A stretch of 64,000 bases of DNA from positions 30,673 to 94,672 of the forward strand of contig NZ_AQPH01000004.1 of assembly GCF_000442515.1 (NCBI RefSeq), written 5' to 3'. A program made the position numbers and the translations under genes. The notes below the pieces were generated by a model. The model searched no databases. It was not told the DNA's origin and worked only from the letters and a program-made list of their open reading frames with translations. This document shows, piece by piece, positions 44,572 through 52,664 of this stretch. The first letter of the stretch is position 1; every line of letters begins with the position of its first letter. The stretch comes from Magnetospirillum fulvum MGU-K5. Its GTDB lineage: Bacteria > Pseudomonadota > Alphaproteobacteria > Rhodospirillales > Magnetospirillaceae.

Positions 44572-44976
44572 TTAATCCCCGACGCGCCAAGCGTCGGGGA
44601 GATGGCGGGGCAGCCGACCCGGCACCAGCAGCATCAGGTCAAAACGCAGATCGCATCCTGCCAAAGCGGGATGGCGGGCAAGGAAGGCCGCCGCACCCCG
44701 TTCGATCCGCCGCCGTTGCGCCGGGGTCAGGGCCTGGGCCGCCTGCTCCAGGCTGGGGCGGGATTTGACCTCGACAAAGGCGACCACCGCACCGCGTCGG
44801 ACGATCAGATCGACCTCGCCCGCACCCGATCCGCGTCCGGTGACCGCGCCCCGGCATAGCAGGCGATAGCCTTTCAGACTCAGCCACAGCGCCGCGACCG
44901 TCTCGGCCATCCGCCCCCGTCTGTGGGCAGCGCGGCGAGCGGAATCGGGCCGGGCCGGAGGGGCTGGGTCCCTCAC
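44572..44976 (-). CDS. UPF0102 protein YraN
   Basis: 134 residues with the YraN nuclease-like fold: RRGRMAETVAALWLSLKGY helix, then GEVDLIVRRGAVVAFVEVKSR, which has the D..ExK pattern of restriction-endonuclease-like enzymes, and a C-terminal RFDLMLL strand. Biochemical function is unproven. It overlaps rsmI as ATGA; rsmI-yraN adjacency is very widely conserved. Confidence 0.9.
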   Translation of the reverse strand: MRDPAPPARPDSARRAAHRRGRMAETVAALWLSLKGYRLLCRGAVTGRGSGAGEVDLIVRRGAVVAFVEVKSRPSLEQAAQALTPAQRRRIERGAAAFLARHPALAGCDLRFDLMLLVPGRLPRHLPDAWRVGD

Positions 44977-45947
44977 TCTTCGTTGCTGCCCCGGAACAGC
45001 CGCAGCGCCAGGGCATAGACCTCGCGGCGGGGATGCCCGGTCTCGGCGGCGATCAGAGCGGCGGCATCCTTCAGGCTGGCTCCCCCCTCGATCTCCTGAC
45101 GCAGCCGGGTTTCGACATCCATTGCGCTGGGGGCCTCGGCCGCGCCGGGTGGAGCGGCAACGATCACCACCTCGCCACGCGGCGGGGTCACGGCAAAGCG
45201 GGCGGCCAATTCCGAGAGAGGACCGCGCACGACTTCCTCGTGCATCTTGGTCAGTTCGCGGGCCAGCGCCGCTTCGCGGTCGCCCAGCACCGCCGCCATA
45301 TCGGCCAGGGTCTCGGCGGCACGGTGGGGGGCTTCGTAGAGGACCAGGGTGGCGGGCGCGGCCGCCAGTTCCTGCAATGCCGCCCGCCGCTTGGCCCCAC
45401 GCGGCGGCAGGAATCCGGCGAACAGAAACCGTTCAACGGGCAGGGCGGACAATTGCAGCCCGGTCAGCACCGCCGAGGCTCCCGGTAGGGCGGTGACGGC
45501 GATGCCGCGTTCGACGCAATCGCGCACCAGCCGATAACCGGGATCGGACACCAGCGGGGTTCCGGCATCGGACACCAGCGCCACCACCGCGCCTTGTTCC
45601 AGCTTGGCCAGCAGCGCCGGGCGGGCCTGATCGGCATTGTGATCGTGATAGGGGGTCAGGCTGGCCTTCAGCCCCAGCAGGCGCAACAGCTTGCCGGTGA
45701 CCCTTGTATCCTCGCAGGCGACCAGATCGGCGGCGGACAGCACGTCGAGGGCCCTCAGCGTGATGTCGCGCAAATTCCCGATGGGGGTGGCGACAAGATA
45801 AAGCCCCGCCGCCGGTTTACTTCCGCGTCCCCACGGGCTAATTTCGCCGGACGTTTCCGCGGCGGCGTCTTCGCCGCCCGCTTCGTCCAGGGAGGGTTGC
45901 TTTGCGCCGGTCCGCGTTTCGGTGGCGCCGTGTCGCTGCCTTGTCAT
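44973..45947 (-). CDS. rsmI: 16S rRNA (cytidine-1402 2'-O)-methyltransferase RsmI
   Basis: SAM-dependent 2'-O-methylation of C1402 in 16S rRNA. The tetrapyrrole-methylase-like fold is marked by LYLVATPIGNLRDITLRAL, CEDTRVTGKLL, the ALVSDAGTPLVSDPGYRLV loop, PGASAVLTGLQLSALP and FLFAGFLPPRG. An N-terminal extension of about 45 poorly conserved residues precedes the core, because the only ATG is far upstream. This makes its 5' end overlap the divergent LpoA-like gene by 46 bases. 324 residues. Confidence 0.93.
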   Translation of the reverse strand: MTRQRHGATETRTGAKQPSLDEAGGEDAAAETSGEISPWGRGSKPAAGLYLVATPIGNLRDITLRALDVLSAADLVACEDTRVTGKLLRLLGLKASLTPYHDHNADQARPALLAKLEQGAVVALVSDAGTPLVSDPGYRLVRDCVERGIAVTALPGASAVLTGLQLSALPVERFLFAGFLPPRGAKRRAALQELAAAPATLVLYEAPHRAAETLADMAAVLGDREAALARELTKMHEEVVRGPLSELAARFAVTPPRGEVVIVAAPPGAAEAPSAMDVETRLRQEIEGGASLKDAAALIAAETGHPRREVYALALRLFRGSNEE

Positions 45948-47221
45948 GGCTTACCGCTTTCCTGGTGCTTTCGGGCTGTCAACAGGCGGCAGAGGTATCA
46001 TCTTGGGCGCTGGGAACCAAGCCCGCATCCCGAACTGCGGTGCCGCCGCCCTCTGCGCCGCCGGTTCAGGCTGCCCCCGCCCCTACCCTTCCCGAGCCGC
46101 CGCCGCTGCCTGAGCCCGCCCCGGTTCCGGCTCCGGCCGCTTCGGCCCCGCTGGCGCTGACCGCGCCCAAGGCGGCGAAAACCGAGTCGCGGGCGGCGTT
46201 GCTGCTGCCGCTGTCGGGTCCGCAGGCCGCGACCGGACTCGCGTTGTCGAATGCCGCCCAGCTGGCGCTGTTCGAGATCGCGGATTCCCATTTCAGCCTG
46301 ATTCCGCTCGATACCAAGGGCACCGCCGACGGCGCCGCCGCCGCGATGGCCCAGGCGGTGGCCCAGGGTGCCGATATCATCCTCGGCCCGGTGTTCAGCT
46401 TCGAGGTCAAGGCGGCCGCGCCGCTGGCCCTTGAAAATGCGCTGCCGATGCTGGCTTTCACCACCGATGCCACCGTCGCCGGGAACGGCATCTATGCGCT
46501 TGGCTATCTGCCCGGTCCCCAGGTGGCCCGGGTGATCGCCCATGCCCGCGATCAGGGCCGCCGCCGCATCGCCGTGCTGGCCCGCTCCGACGAATATGGT
46601 CGTGCCGTTGCCGATGCCGCTCAGCAGGCGGCGTCGAACCTGGGGGTCGATCTGATCGCGGTCGAATATTACGATCCGGCCCAGACCGACTTCACCGCGC
46701 TGGTCAAACGGCTGGCCGCCCGCCGTCCGGCTCCGGGCGAGAAAGCGGCTTATGACGCGATTCTGATCGGTGATGATGGGGTGCGGCTGCGCAACCTCAC
46801 CTCGCTGCTGTCCTACTACCTGACCGCGGGCGAGCCGCCCCGGCTGCTGGGCACCCTGCTGTGGGACGATCCCCGGCTGGCGTCCGAGCCGTCTTTGATC
46901 GGTGGCTGGTATCCGGCTCCGCCGTCTTCCTCCTACGAGGCGTTCGAACAGCGCTATACCAAGGCGTTCGGGCCGATCCCCGCCCGTGTCCCCGGTCTGC
47001 TGGCCGGGATCGCCTATGACGCCACCGCTCTGGCGGCGTTGATGGCCCGGCAGGGACACGGTGATTACAGCGCGGATTCGCTGCAATCCCCGCTGGGCTT
47101 TCTGGGGGCGGGTGGGTTGTTCCGCCTGACACCGGCTGGGCTGGCCGAACGCGGGTTGGCGATCCGCGAGATCACCCCGCAAGGGGCGCGGGAAATCGCT
47201 CCGGCCCCGGCGACGTTCTAG
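45902..47221 (+). CDS. LpoA/YraM-like lipoprotein, penicillin-binding protein activator
   Basis: 439 residues. A lipobox LVLSGC ends the signal peptide. A Pro/Ala linker (about residues 40-90) leads into a periplasmic leucine-binding-protein-like domain: ALLLPLSGPQAATGLALSNAAQLALFE, IILGPVFSFEVKA, AHARDQGRRRIAVLARSDEYGRAVADAAQ and WDDPRLASEPSLIGGWY. In enterobacteria LpoA activates PBP1A; here the N-terminal TPR half of LpoA is missing, so activation is inferred. The start is TTG 45902 with a GGAGG ribosome-binding site six bases upstream. Confidence 0.85.
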   Translation: MRRSAFRWRRVAALSWLTAFLVLSGCQQAAEVSSWALGTKPASRTAVPPPSAPPVQAAPAPTLPEPPPLPEPAPVPAPAASAPLALTAPKAAKTESRAALLLPLSGPQAATGLALSNAAQLALFEIADSHFSLIPLDTKGTADGAAAAMAQAVAQGADIILGPVFSFEVKAAAPLALENALPMLAFTTDATVAGNGIYALGYLPGPQVARVIAHARDQGRRRIAVLARSDEYGRAVADAAQQAASNLGVDLIAVEYYDPAQTDFTALVKRLAARRPAPGEKAAYDAILIGDDGVRLRNLTSLLSYYLTAGEPPRLLGTLLWDDPRLASEPSLIGGWYPAPPSSSYEAFEQRYTKAFGPIPARVPGLLAGIAYDATALAALMARQGHGDYSADSLQSPLGFLGAGGLFRLTPAGLAERGLAIREITPQGAREIAPAPATF

Positions 47222-47275
47222 AAAACACGGGCTCGAACGGACCTGGGGGGCTGTGCGCCCCCCAATCCACCGCAT

Positions 47276-47310
47276 CGGGAGGCGGTGCCTCCCGAACCCT
47301 CTGTTTTATT
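47276..47310 (+). terminator. Terminator-like hairpin after the LpoA-like gene
   Basis: CGGGAGGC-GGT-GCCTCCCG forms a perfect eight-pair stem (47276-47294), followed by AACCCTCTGTTTTATT. A second seven-pair hairpin precedes it at 47245-47263 (GGGGGGC / GCCCCCC). Confidence 0.6.
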
Positions 47311-47325
47311 GATAATCATATGGGT

Positions 47326-47341
47326 CCGGGCGATCGCCCGG
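47326..47341. repeat. Perfect 16-base palindrome downstream of pit
   Basis: CCGGGCGATCGCCCGG is self-complementary. It lies in the gap between the convergent LpoA-like and pit genes, 40 bases from the pit stop. No T-run adjoins it directly. Confidence 0.45.
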
Positions 47342-47380
47342 CAGCGTAGCGTGCGTTTTTCCGACCAAGCGGCGGGCGGA

Positions 47381-48385
47381 CTACCACAATTTGGTGGAGA
47401 CCCACCACGCCGCCGCGCCGACCGTGCCCGCCGCCGGAATGGTGATGACCCAGGCGACAACGATGTTGGCGGCGATATTCCACCGCACCGCCGACAGCTT
47501 GCGGGCGGCACCGACGCCAACAATCGCGCCGGTAATGGTATGGGTGGTCGAGACAGGAATCCCGGCCCAGGTGGCGGCGAACAGGGTGATCGCTCCGCCG
47601 GTTTCGGCACAGAAGCCCTGAACCGGCTTCAGGTCGGTGATCTTCGATCCCATCGTCTTGACGATGCGCCAGCCGCCGAACAGCGTTCCCAGACCCATCG
47701 CCACCTGACAGACCACCGCGACCCAGATCGGGACGTGGAAGGTCGGACCCAGCATCCCCTGGCTGAACAGCAGAATCGCGATGATGCCCATCGTCTTCTG
47801 GGCATCGTTGCCGCCATGGCCCAGCGAGTACATTGCCGCCGAGAAGAATTGCAGCACGCGGAAGCGGCGATCGACGGCAAACGGGGAGGTGCGGCGGCAC
47901 AGCCACGACACCGCCAGGATCAGCAACATCGCCAGGACCAGCCCGATCAGCGGCGATAGCACGATCGCCGACCCGGCTTTGATGAAGCCCGAGGTGACCA
48001 GGGCGGAAAACCCGCCCTTGGCGATCCCGGCTCCGGCGATCCCGCCGATCAAAGCGTGGGAACTGGACGAGGGAATCCCCAGCACCCAGGTGACGATATT
48101 CCACAAGATCGCCCCGGCCAGCGCCCCAAAGATGATGTGAGTGTCGATCAGGTTGGGTTCGACGATGCCGGTGCCGATGGTCGCGGCGACGTGCGGCGCG
48201 AAGAACAGCAAGGCTGCGGTGTTGAAGAAGGCTGCCCACGCCACGGCGTATTTGGGCGACAACACCCGGGTCGAGACCACGGTGGCAATTGAATTGGCCG
48301 AATCGTGGAGACCATTCAGGAAATCGAACACCAGGGCGACAAAAACCAAACCCACGATGATCGGCAGAGCGACGGATCCGTCCAT
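47381..48385 (-). CDS. pit: Low-affinity inorganic phosphate transporter, PiT family
   Basis: Polytopic inner-membrane protein with about ten helices and the duplicated PiT signatures: FLNGLHDSANSIATVVSTRVL in the first half and the SLGHGGNDAQKTMGIIA segment in the second, plus IPSSSSHALIGG and IPVSTTHTITGA. It imports phosphate or metal-phosphate with protons. 334 residues is normal for short Pit proteins. It starts six bases after the DUF47 gene, the classic pit accessory arrangement. Confidence 0.94.
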   Translation of the reverse strand: MDGSVALPIIVGLVFVALVFDFLNGLHDSANSIATVVSTRVLSPKYAVAWAAFFNTAALLFFAPHVAATIGTGIVEPNLIDTHIIFGALAGAILWNIVTWVLGIPSSSSHALIGGIAGAGIAKGGFSALVTSGFIKAGSAIVLSPLIGLVLAMLLILAVSWLCRRTSPFAVDRRFRVLQFFSAAMYSLGHGGNDAQKTMGIIAILLFSQGMLGPTFHVPIWVAVVCQVAMGLGTLFGGWRIVKTMGSKITDLKPVQGFCAETGGAITLFAATWAGIPVSTTHTITGAIVGVGAARKLSAVRWNIAANIVVAWVITIPAAGTVGAAAWWVSTKLW

Positions 48386-48391
48386 GGTGCG

Positions 48392-49036
48392 TCAGACCAA
48401 CTCGATCACAATGGTTTCGACGACGTTGGCGACATCTTCAAAGCGGTCGGTGACCTTTTCGAGCCGCTGATAGACTTCCTTGCGGGCGATCAGCCGGACC
48501 GGGTCGCGCTCGGAAGCGAACAGACCGCGCAGGCCGTCACGCTGGCGCTGGTCGGCGATGCTTTCTTCCTGTCCGATCGCCTCGCACAGCCGGTTGATCT
48601 CGTCGGCGTTGCGGGTGGCCTGCTGCAACATCGGGATCGCCTGGACCAGCAGACCGGCACAGGCGGAAATTCCGGCGGCCAATTCACGCATGTCCTGGCT
48701 GAAATCGCGCACCCCGTACAGATCGACGCGCTGGGCCACCTCTTCGATTCCGTCGACGGTGTTGTCCATCGTGGTGATCAGCTTGTGAATCTGATCGCGG
48801 TCGAAGGGGGTGATGAAGCTGCGGTGGAGGGCCTGAAGCGTTTCGCGGGTGATCTTGTCGGCTTCCCCCTCGATCTCTGTGATGCGGTGAAAGTGAAGGT
48901 TCATGTCGGCCCCTTCGGCCATCATGTCTTCCAGCGCGCGTGCGGCTTCGAGGATTTTCGCCGAATGCGCTTCGAACAATTCGACGAATCGCTCTTCGCG
49001 CGGCATCAGCGACCGAAACAGGCGAAAGAACATCAA
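48392..49036 (-). CDS. DUF47 (PhoU-like) phosphate transport regulator
   Basis: 214 residues, all-helical, with a PhoU-like pattern: FVELFEAHSAKILEAARALEDMM, the HRITEIEGEADKITRETLQALHRSFITPFDRDQIH segment and TMDNTVDGIEEVAQRV. DUF47 proteins pair with Pit transporters and are thought to control or aid them. The gene precedes pit in the same operon. A Pho-box-like direct repeat lies about 60 bases upstream (49094-49111). Confidence 0.9.
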   Translation of the reverse strand: MMFFRLFRSLMPREERFVELFEAHSAKILEAARALEDMMAEGADMNLHFHRITEIEGEADKITRETLQALHRSFITPFDRDQIHKLITTMDNTVDGIEEVAQRVDLYGVRDFSQDMRELAAGISACAGLLVQAIPMLQQATRNADEINRLCEAIGQEESIADQRQRDGLRGLFASERDPVRLIARKEVYQRLEKVTDRFEDVANVVETIVIELV

Positions 49037-49093
49037 CCAGGCCCCCGACAGTTCCAGATGTGCCCGCGAACGAGCGCCGTCTGCATATCATAC

Positions 49094-49111
49094 ATGACCG
49101 AGCCGTTACAG
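49094..49111 (-). promoter_or_regulatory. Possible PhoB box upstream of the DUF47-pit operon
   Basis: On the minus strand CTGTAAC, four bases, CGGTCAT: two heptamers spaced like a Pho box (consensus CTGTCAT). Eleven of 14 positions match. A TATGAT hexamer follows immediately, closer than in classical Pho promoters. Confidence 0.35.
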
Positions 49112-49248
49112 GCGGTTCCACAGGCGATAGCGGATTCGCCCAAGATCGGATTTTCCGATGGGGGCGGATCGCGTTTACGCCTCTTGTGCCCGCCCGAAAG
49201 GACTTCTACCCTCGACCGGGTTGAAATCCTGTCGCGGGAGTTCGGGTC

Positions 49249-49698
49249 ATGCGCCGCCTCGCTTTTGCTGCTGCTGGCGTGGTTGCGGCCACGCTGCTTT
49301 GCTTGCCCGGTTCCACCGCCTTGGCCGCCGGGGCCGAAGAGGGCGAGGTCGTCGTCAGCACCTGGGTTTTCGTTTCTCCCGGCATGTCGGAAAAGCGCGG
49401 CTGTCGAATCCGGGTGGTGGTCGAAAATTTCACTCCGGTCTCGATCGGCTATTCCGGCAAATACCGCACCATTCTTAAAGGAAACGAAAAAGACGCCTGG
49501 TTCGTCACCACCTCGCGCATCCCGCCCAAGGGCAAGACCGAGCGGCTGTATTCCTGCGTCCTTCTGGGCGACACGCTTGAACTCGACCGCACCAGCGATA
49601 ACGGATATCCCCGCATTTGTGAGGTCGACGGCGAAAATACAAGCCCCTGCCCGTTCAAAGCGCGGCAGGTGTCGAACATTGCGATTTCCGGCCATTAG
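49249..49698 (+). CDS. Small exported four-cysteine protein of unknown function
   Basis: 149 residues with a signal peptide (about residues 1-27, ending ALAAG). The mature part is beta-rich and has four Cys (in RGCRI, YSCVL, RICEV and SPCPF), suggesting two disulfides. An Ig-like or beta-sandwich fold is plausible. A GGGAG ribosome-binding site lies eight bases before the ATG. It precedes the ParA gene by 29 bases and may be co-transcribed. No family recognised. Confidence 0.7.
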   Translation: MRRLAFAAAGVVAATLLCLPGSTALAAGAEEGEVVVSTWVFVSPGMSEKRGCRIRVVVENFTPVSIGYSGKYRTILKGNEKDAWFVTTSRIPPKGKTERLYSCVLLGDTLELDRTSDNGYPRICEVDGENTSPCPFKARQVSNIAISGH

Positions 49699-49727
49699 GC
49701 CGCCGCCCAAAAGGGAAGACGAGACAG

Positions 49728-50360
49728 ATGCGGACGGTTCTGGTTGGTAACATCAAAGGTGGATGCGGCAAGACCACCGTGTCCACCCACCTTGCCGCCG
49801 CCTTTGCTGCCGAAGGATATGTCACCGCGATCGGCGATTGCGACCGCCAGGGGTCCAGCCTGAACTGGCTGCGGCGGCGTGATCCGGCGCTGGCGACGAT
49901 CCAGGGGCTCGATTGGGCCAAGGAGGTCGGCGACACCCCTAAGGGCCTGGAGCGGCTGGTGATCGACGCCCCGGCGGCGATGCATCACAAGGATGTCGAG
50001 GCGCTGATCGAGATCAGTGACATCATCGTTGTGCCGGTGCTGCCTGGCGCGTTCGACGAAGACGCGACCGCCCGCTTCCTTGAACGCCTGTCGAAGGTCA
50101 AGGTCGTGCGCAAGAACAAGCGGGTGGTGGCCGTGCTGGGAAACCGGCTGCGTCCCGGCACCCGGGCCAGCGACCGTCTCGACGGGTTCTTCGGCGGTCT
50201 GGGTTTTCCGGTGGTGGCGCGGCTGCGCGACACCCAGCTTTATCCGAGTGTGGCGGCGCGGGGATCAAGCGTGCTGGAAAGCGGGGAAAGCCGGGCCAAA
50301 GCCTATGCTGCCGAATGGGCCCCCCTGCTCGATCTGGTCATCGGATCGGGATCGAAATAG
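49728..50360 (+). CDS. Orphan ParA-family ATPase
   Basis: 210 residues with the deviant Walker A GNIKGGCGKTT, the Walker A-prime region GDCDRQGSSLNWL and Walker B LVIDAPAA. No ParB or centromere-like repeats are near, and the chromosome's own parAB is not in the window. Orphan ParAs of this size position protein clusters, plasmids or carboxysome- and chemotaxis-type cargo. The cargo here is unknown. A terminator-like hairpin follows. Confidence 0.87.
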   Translation: MRTVLVGNIKGGCGKTTVSTHLAAAFAAEGYVTAIGDCDRQGSSLNWLRRRDPALATIQGLDWAKEVGDTPKGLERLVIDAPAAMHHKDVEALIEISDIIVVPVLPGAFDEDATARFLERLSKVKVVRKNKRVVAVLGNRLRPGTRASDRLDGFFGGLGFPVVARLRDTQLYPSVAARGSSVLESGESRAKAYAAEWAPLLDLVIGSGSK

Positions 50361-50363
50361 ATC

Positions 50364-50412
50364 GGAAAAACGGGACCGGGCCAGAGGTGGCCTCGGTCCC
50401 GTTGTGTCCTTG
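50364..50412. terminator. Bidirectional terminator between parA-like and DUF2934 genes
   Basis: AACGGGACCG (50369-50378) pairs perfectly with CGGTCCCGTT (50394-50403), extended by GGCC pairing with one bulge. On the minus strand the hairpin is followed by TTTTTCC, on the plus strand by GTGTCCTTG. It serves the two convergent genes. Confidence 0.75.
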
Positions 50413-50417
50413 ATCTC

Positions 50418-50663
50418 TTAATTCGCCTTGGCGCGACGGCGCGGGGCGGCTTTCGGCTTGTCCTCGGCCGACGCGGCCTTGGCCGCCTTCGGTTTCGCGG
50501 TCCGGGTCTTGGCCGGGGCGGGCGGCTCGACCTCAACCGACGATCCGGTCAGACGCTGTTCAGCTGCCAACCAGAAATCCAGATCGCGGCCAACGGGTTT
50601 ACCTGCCTCAACCCACAGGTGATAGGCAAGATCCCGCACCTCGGCTTCGGAATTCTGGGTCAT
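50418..50663 (-). CDS. DUF2934 protein with basic C-terminal tail
   Basis: 81 residues. The N-terminal DUF2934 segment (EAEVRDLAYHLWVEAGKPVGRDLDFW) is a short helical hairpin. The C-terminal half is Ala/Lys/Pro/Arg-rich (repeated KAAK, KPKAA, RRRAK), like histone H1-type nucleoid tails, so nucleic-acid binding is possible. ATG 50663 has an AGGAGG ribosome-binding site; an in-frame GTG five codons upstream is not needed. It is convergent with the ParA gene. Confidence 0.8.
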   Translation of the reverse strand: MTQNSEAEVRDLAYHLWVEAGKPVGRDLDFWLAAEQRLTGSSVEVEPPAPAKTRTAKPKAAKAASAEDKPKAAPRRRAKAN

Positions 50664-50698
50664 AGCCCCTCCTGGCACTTAGTTATCGATTCACCCCA

Positions 50699-50728
50699 AC
50701 TCTAGCGTACCCGGTCGCCCAGGTACAA
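50699..50728 (-). promoter_or_regulatory. Candidate promoter for the DUF2934 gene
   Basis: On the minus strand TTGTAC (50728-50723), 18-base spacer, TAGAGT (50704-50699); the gene starts 36 bases downstream. Confidence 0.4.
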
Positions 50729-50740
50729 TGACGGTCCGGT

Positions 50741-51364
50741 TTAGCTGGACTTGCGGCCAGCACCGATACGGGGTTCCTCACCTTTGATCAACCGGGCGAT
50801 ATTGGCCTGATGGCGGTGAAATCCCATCGCCGCCAGACCCAACGCCATCAGGGCGGCGGCGGGACCGGCGAAGTACCAGGCATAAAGCGGGGACAGCGCC
50901 AGCGCCGCCAGCGCCGCCGCCGACGAGATGCGGAATGCCGCCGCCACCGCCAGCCAGGTCAGACCGCAGGCAATGCCGACCGGCCACGAGGCGGCGGCCA
51001 GGGTGCCCAGCGTCGTTGCGACGCCCTTGCCGCCCTTGAAGCCCAGCCACACCGGATAATTATGGCCCAGCACCGCAGCGAATCCGGCCAGCAGCAGCGG
51101 ATAGGATTCGCCGCCGGTCAGCAAGGCGGCCAGACCGACCGCGATCGCCCCCTTGCCGCCATCCAGCAACAGGGTGGCCAGCGCCAGTCCCTTGTGGCCG
51201 GTGCGCAGCACGTTGGTGGCACCGATATTGCCAGATCCGATGGTGCGGATGTCACCCAGCCCGGCGGCGCGGGTCAGCACCAGCCCGAACGGAACGCTGC
51301 CCAGCAGATAGCCGCCGATCGCAGCCAGAGCGAGGGTGAGGCCGGACAGCAGATCAGCACTCAT
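50741..51364 (-). CDS. plsY: Glycerol-3-phosphate acyltransferase PlsY
   Basis: Transfers acyl from acyl-phosphate to glycerol 3-phosphate, starting phospholipid synthesis in the inner membrane. Motifs: GYLLGSVPFGL, the IGSGNIGATNVLR motif, GHNYPVWLGFKGGKGVATTLG and the C-terminal HRQANIARLIKGEE-like HRHQANIARLIKGEEPR. About five to six helices, 207 residues. ATG 51364 matches the usual N-terminus and overlaps the pyrC-like gene by 11 bases. Confidence 0.94.
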   Translation of the reverse strand: MSADLLSGLTLALAAIGGYLLGSVPFGLVLTRAAGLGDIRTIGSGNIGATNVLRTGHKGLALATLLLDGGKGAIAVGLAALLTGGESYPLLLAGFAAVLGHNYPVWLGFKGGKGVATTLGTLAAASWPVGIACGLTWLAVAAAFRISSAAALAALALSPLYAWYFAGPAAALMALGLAAMGFHRHQANIARLIKGEEPRIGAGRKSS

Positions 51365-52664
51365 GGCGGAACACCGTGCGGCCATCGACGACGGTGCGGG
51401 TCACCATGCCACGGACCAGACGTCCGTCGAACGGCGAGTTCTTCGATTTCGACCGTGTCGCCTTGGCGTCGATCGCCCAGGCCCGGTCGGGATCGAACAG
51501 CACCAGATCGGCCGAGGCCCCGGTCTTCAGCCGTCCGGCGGCCAGCCCCAGGATCGCGGCGGGGGCACAGGTGACCAGCCGCAACGCCTCGACCAGCGAC
51601 AGGACGCCGTCATGGACCAGATCGAGCGTAACCGGCAGCAGGGTTTCCAGCCCGGTTCCGCCGAATTCGGCCATCGTGAACGGCACCCGTTTCGAATCCT
51701 GATCCTGCGGCGCGTGATCCGAGGCGATGGCGTCGATGGTGCCGTCCTTCAGCCCTTCGATCACCGCCAGCCGGTCGGTTTCGCCGCGCAACGGCGGCGA
51801 CAGCTTGGCATAGGTGCGGTAATCGCCGACCGCCTGCTCGTTCAGGGCGAAATAGGGCGGCGCGGTGTCGCAGGTGACCGGCAATCCGCTCGCCTTGGCG
51901 CGGCGGATCAGCTCGATTCCCTCGGCGGTCGACAGATGGGCGGCGTGATAGCGTCCGCCGGTCAGGGCGACCAGCCGCAGATCGCGGGCGATCATGATCG
52001 CCTCGGCGGCGGCGGGCATCCCGGCCAGACCGAGGCGGGTGGCGAACTCGCCTTCGTTCATCACCGCATCCTCGACCAGCGAGGGTTCCTCGGGATGCTG
52101 GACGATCAGCAGGCCGAAGGTGGCGGCATAGGACAAGGCCCGGCGCATCACCTTGGCGTCGCCGATGGCGCGGGTGCCGTCGGTGAAGGCCAGCGCACCG
52201 GCCTCGGACAGCATCCCCATCTCGGCCAGTTCTTTTCCGGCCAATTGCTTGGTCGCGGCGGCATAGGGATAGATCTTGGCCAGCCCGATCTGGCGGGCGC
52301 GACGGGCGACGAACTCGACCGTGGCGACATCGTCGATCACCGGGTGGGTGTTGGGCAGGCAGACCATCGAGGTGACGCCGCCCGCCACCGCCGATTCACC
52401 GGCAGAGCGCAGCGTTTCCTTGTGCTCTTCGCCCGGCTCGCGGACCTGGACCCGCATATCGACCAGACCGGGGGCGAGGCACAGGCCGTTGCAATCGACC
52501 ACCTCGATTCCGCTCGGCACTCCGGCCTGGAACAGGCCGGGTCCGACATCGGCGATGGTCTCGCCATTGATCAGCAGGGCACCCTTGGCATCCATCCCGG
52601 TGGCGGGATCGAGCAGGCGGGCATTGACATAGGCCACCAGACCGGTGGAGGCGCGGTTAGGCAT
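51354..52664 (-). CDS. Dihydroorotase homologue, possibly the non-catalytic PyrC' (PyrX) type
   Basis: 436 residues with the dihydroorotase/amidohydrolase fold, co-translated with pyrB (one-base overlap). The first metal site is broken: the normal DxHxHxREPG reads DMRVQVREPG, with Arg71 and Gln73 in place of both histidines, and the usual TPHH reads APPY (268-271). Other ligands look retained (Asp162, His190, His243, Asp316 in SDHAP). In pseudomonads such inactive subunits are needed to assemble aspartate transcarbamoylase. A separate active pyrC would then be needed elsewhere. Confidence 0.85.
   Translation of the reverse strand: MPNRASTGLVAYVNARLLDPATGMDAKGALLINGETIADVGPGLFQAGVPSGIEVVDCNGLCLAPGLVDMRVQVREPGEEHKETLRSAGESAVAGGVTSMVCLPNTHPVIDDVATVEFVARRARQIGLAKIYPYAAATKQLAGKELAEMGMLSEAGALAFTDGTRAIGDAKVMRRALSYAATFGLLIVQHPEEPSLVEDAVMNEGEFATRLGLAGMPAAAEAIMIARDLRLVALTGGRYHAAHLSTAEGIELIRRAKASGLPVTCDTAPPYFALNEQAVGDYRTYAKLSPPLRGETDRLAVIEGLKDGTIDAIASDHAPQDQDSKRVPFTMAEFGGTGLETLLPVTLDLVHDGVLSLVEALRLVTCAPAAILGLAAGRLKTGASADLVLFDPDRAWAIDAKATRSKSKNSPFDGRLVRGMVTRTVVDGRTVFRHEC

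Noticed and set aside
49728..50360. ParA considered as a plasmid or chromosome partition locus
   Set aside because: No ParB gene and no parS-like inverted repeat seen nearby; treated as an orphan ATPase.
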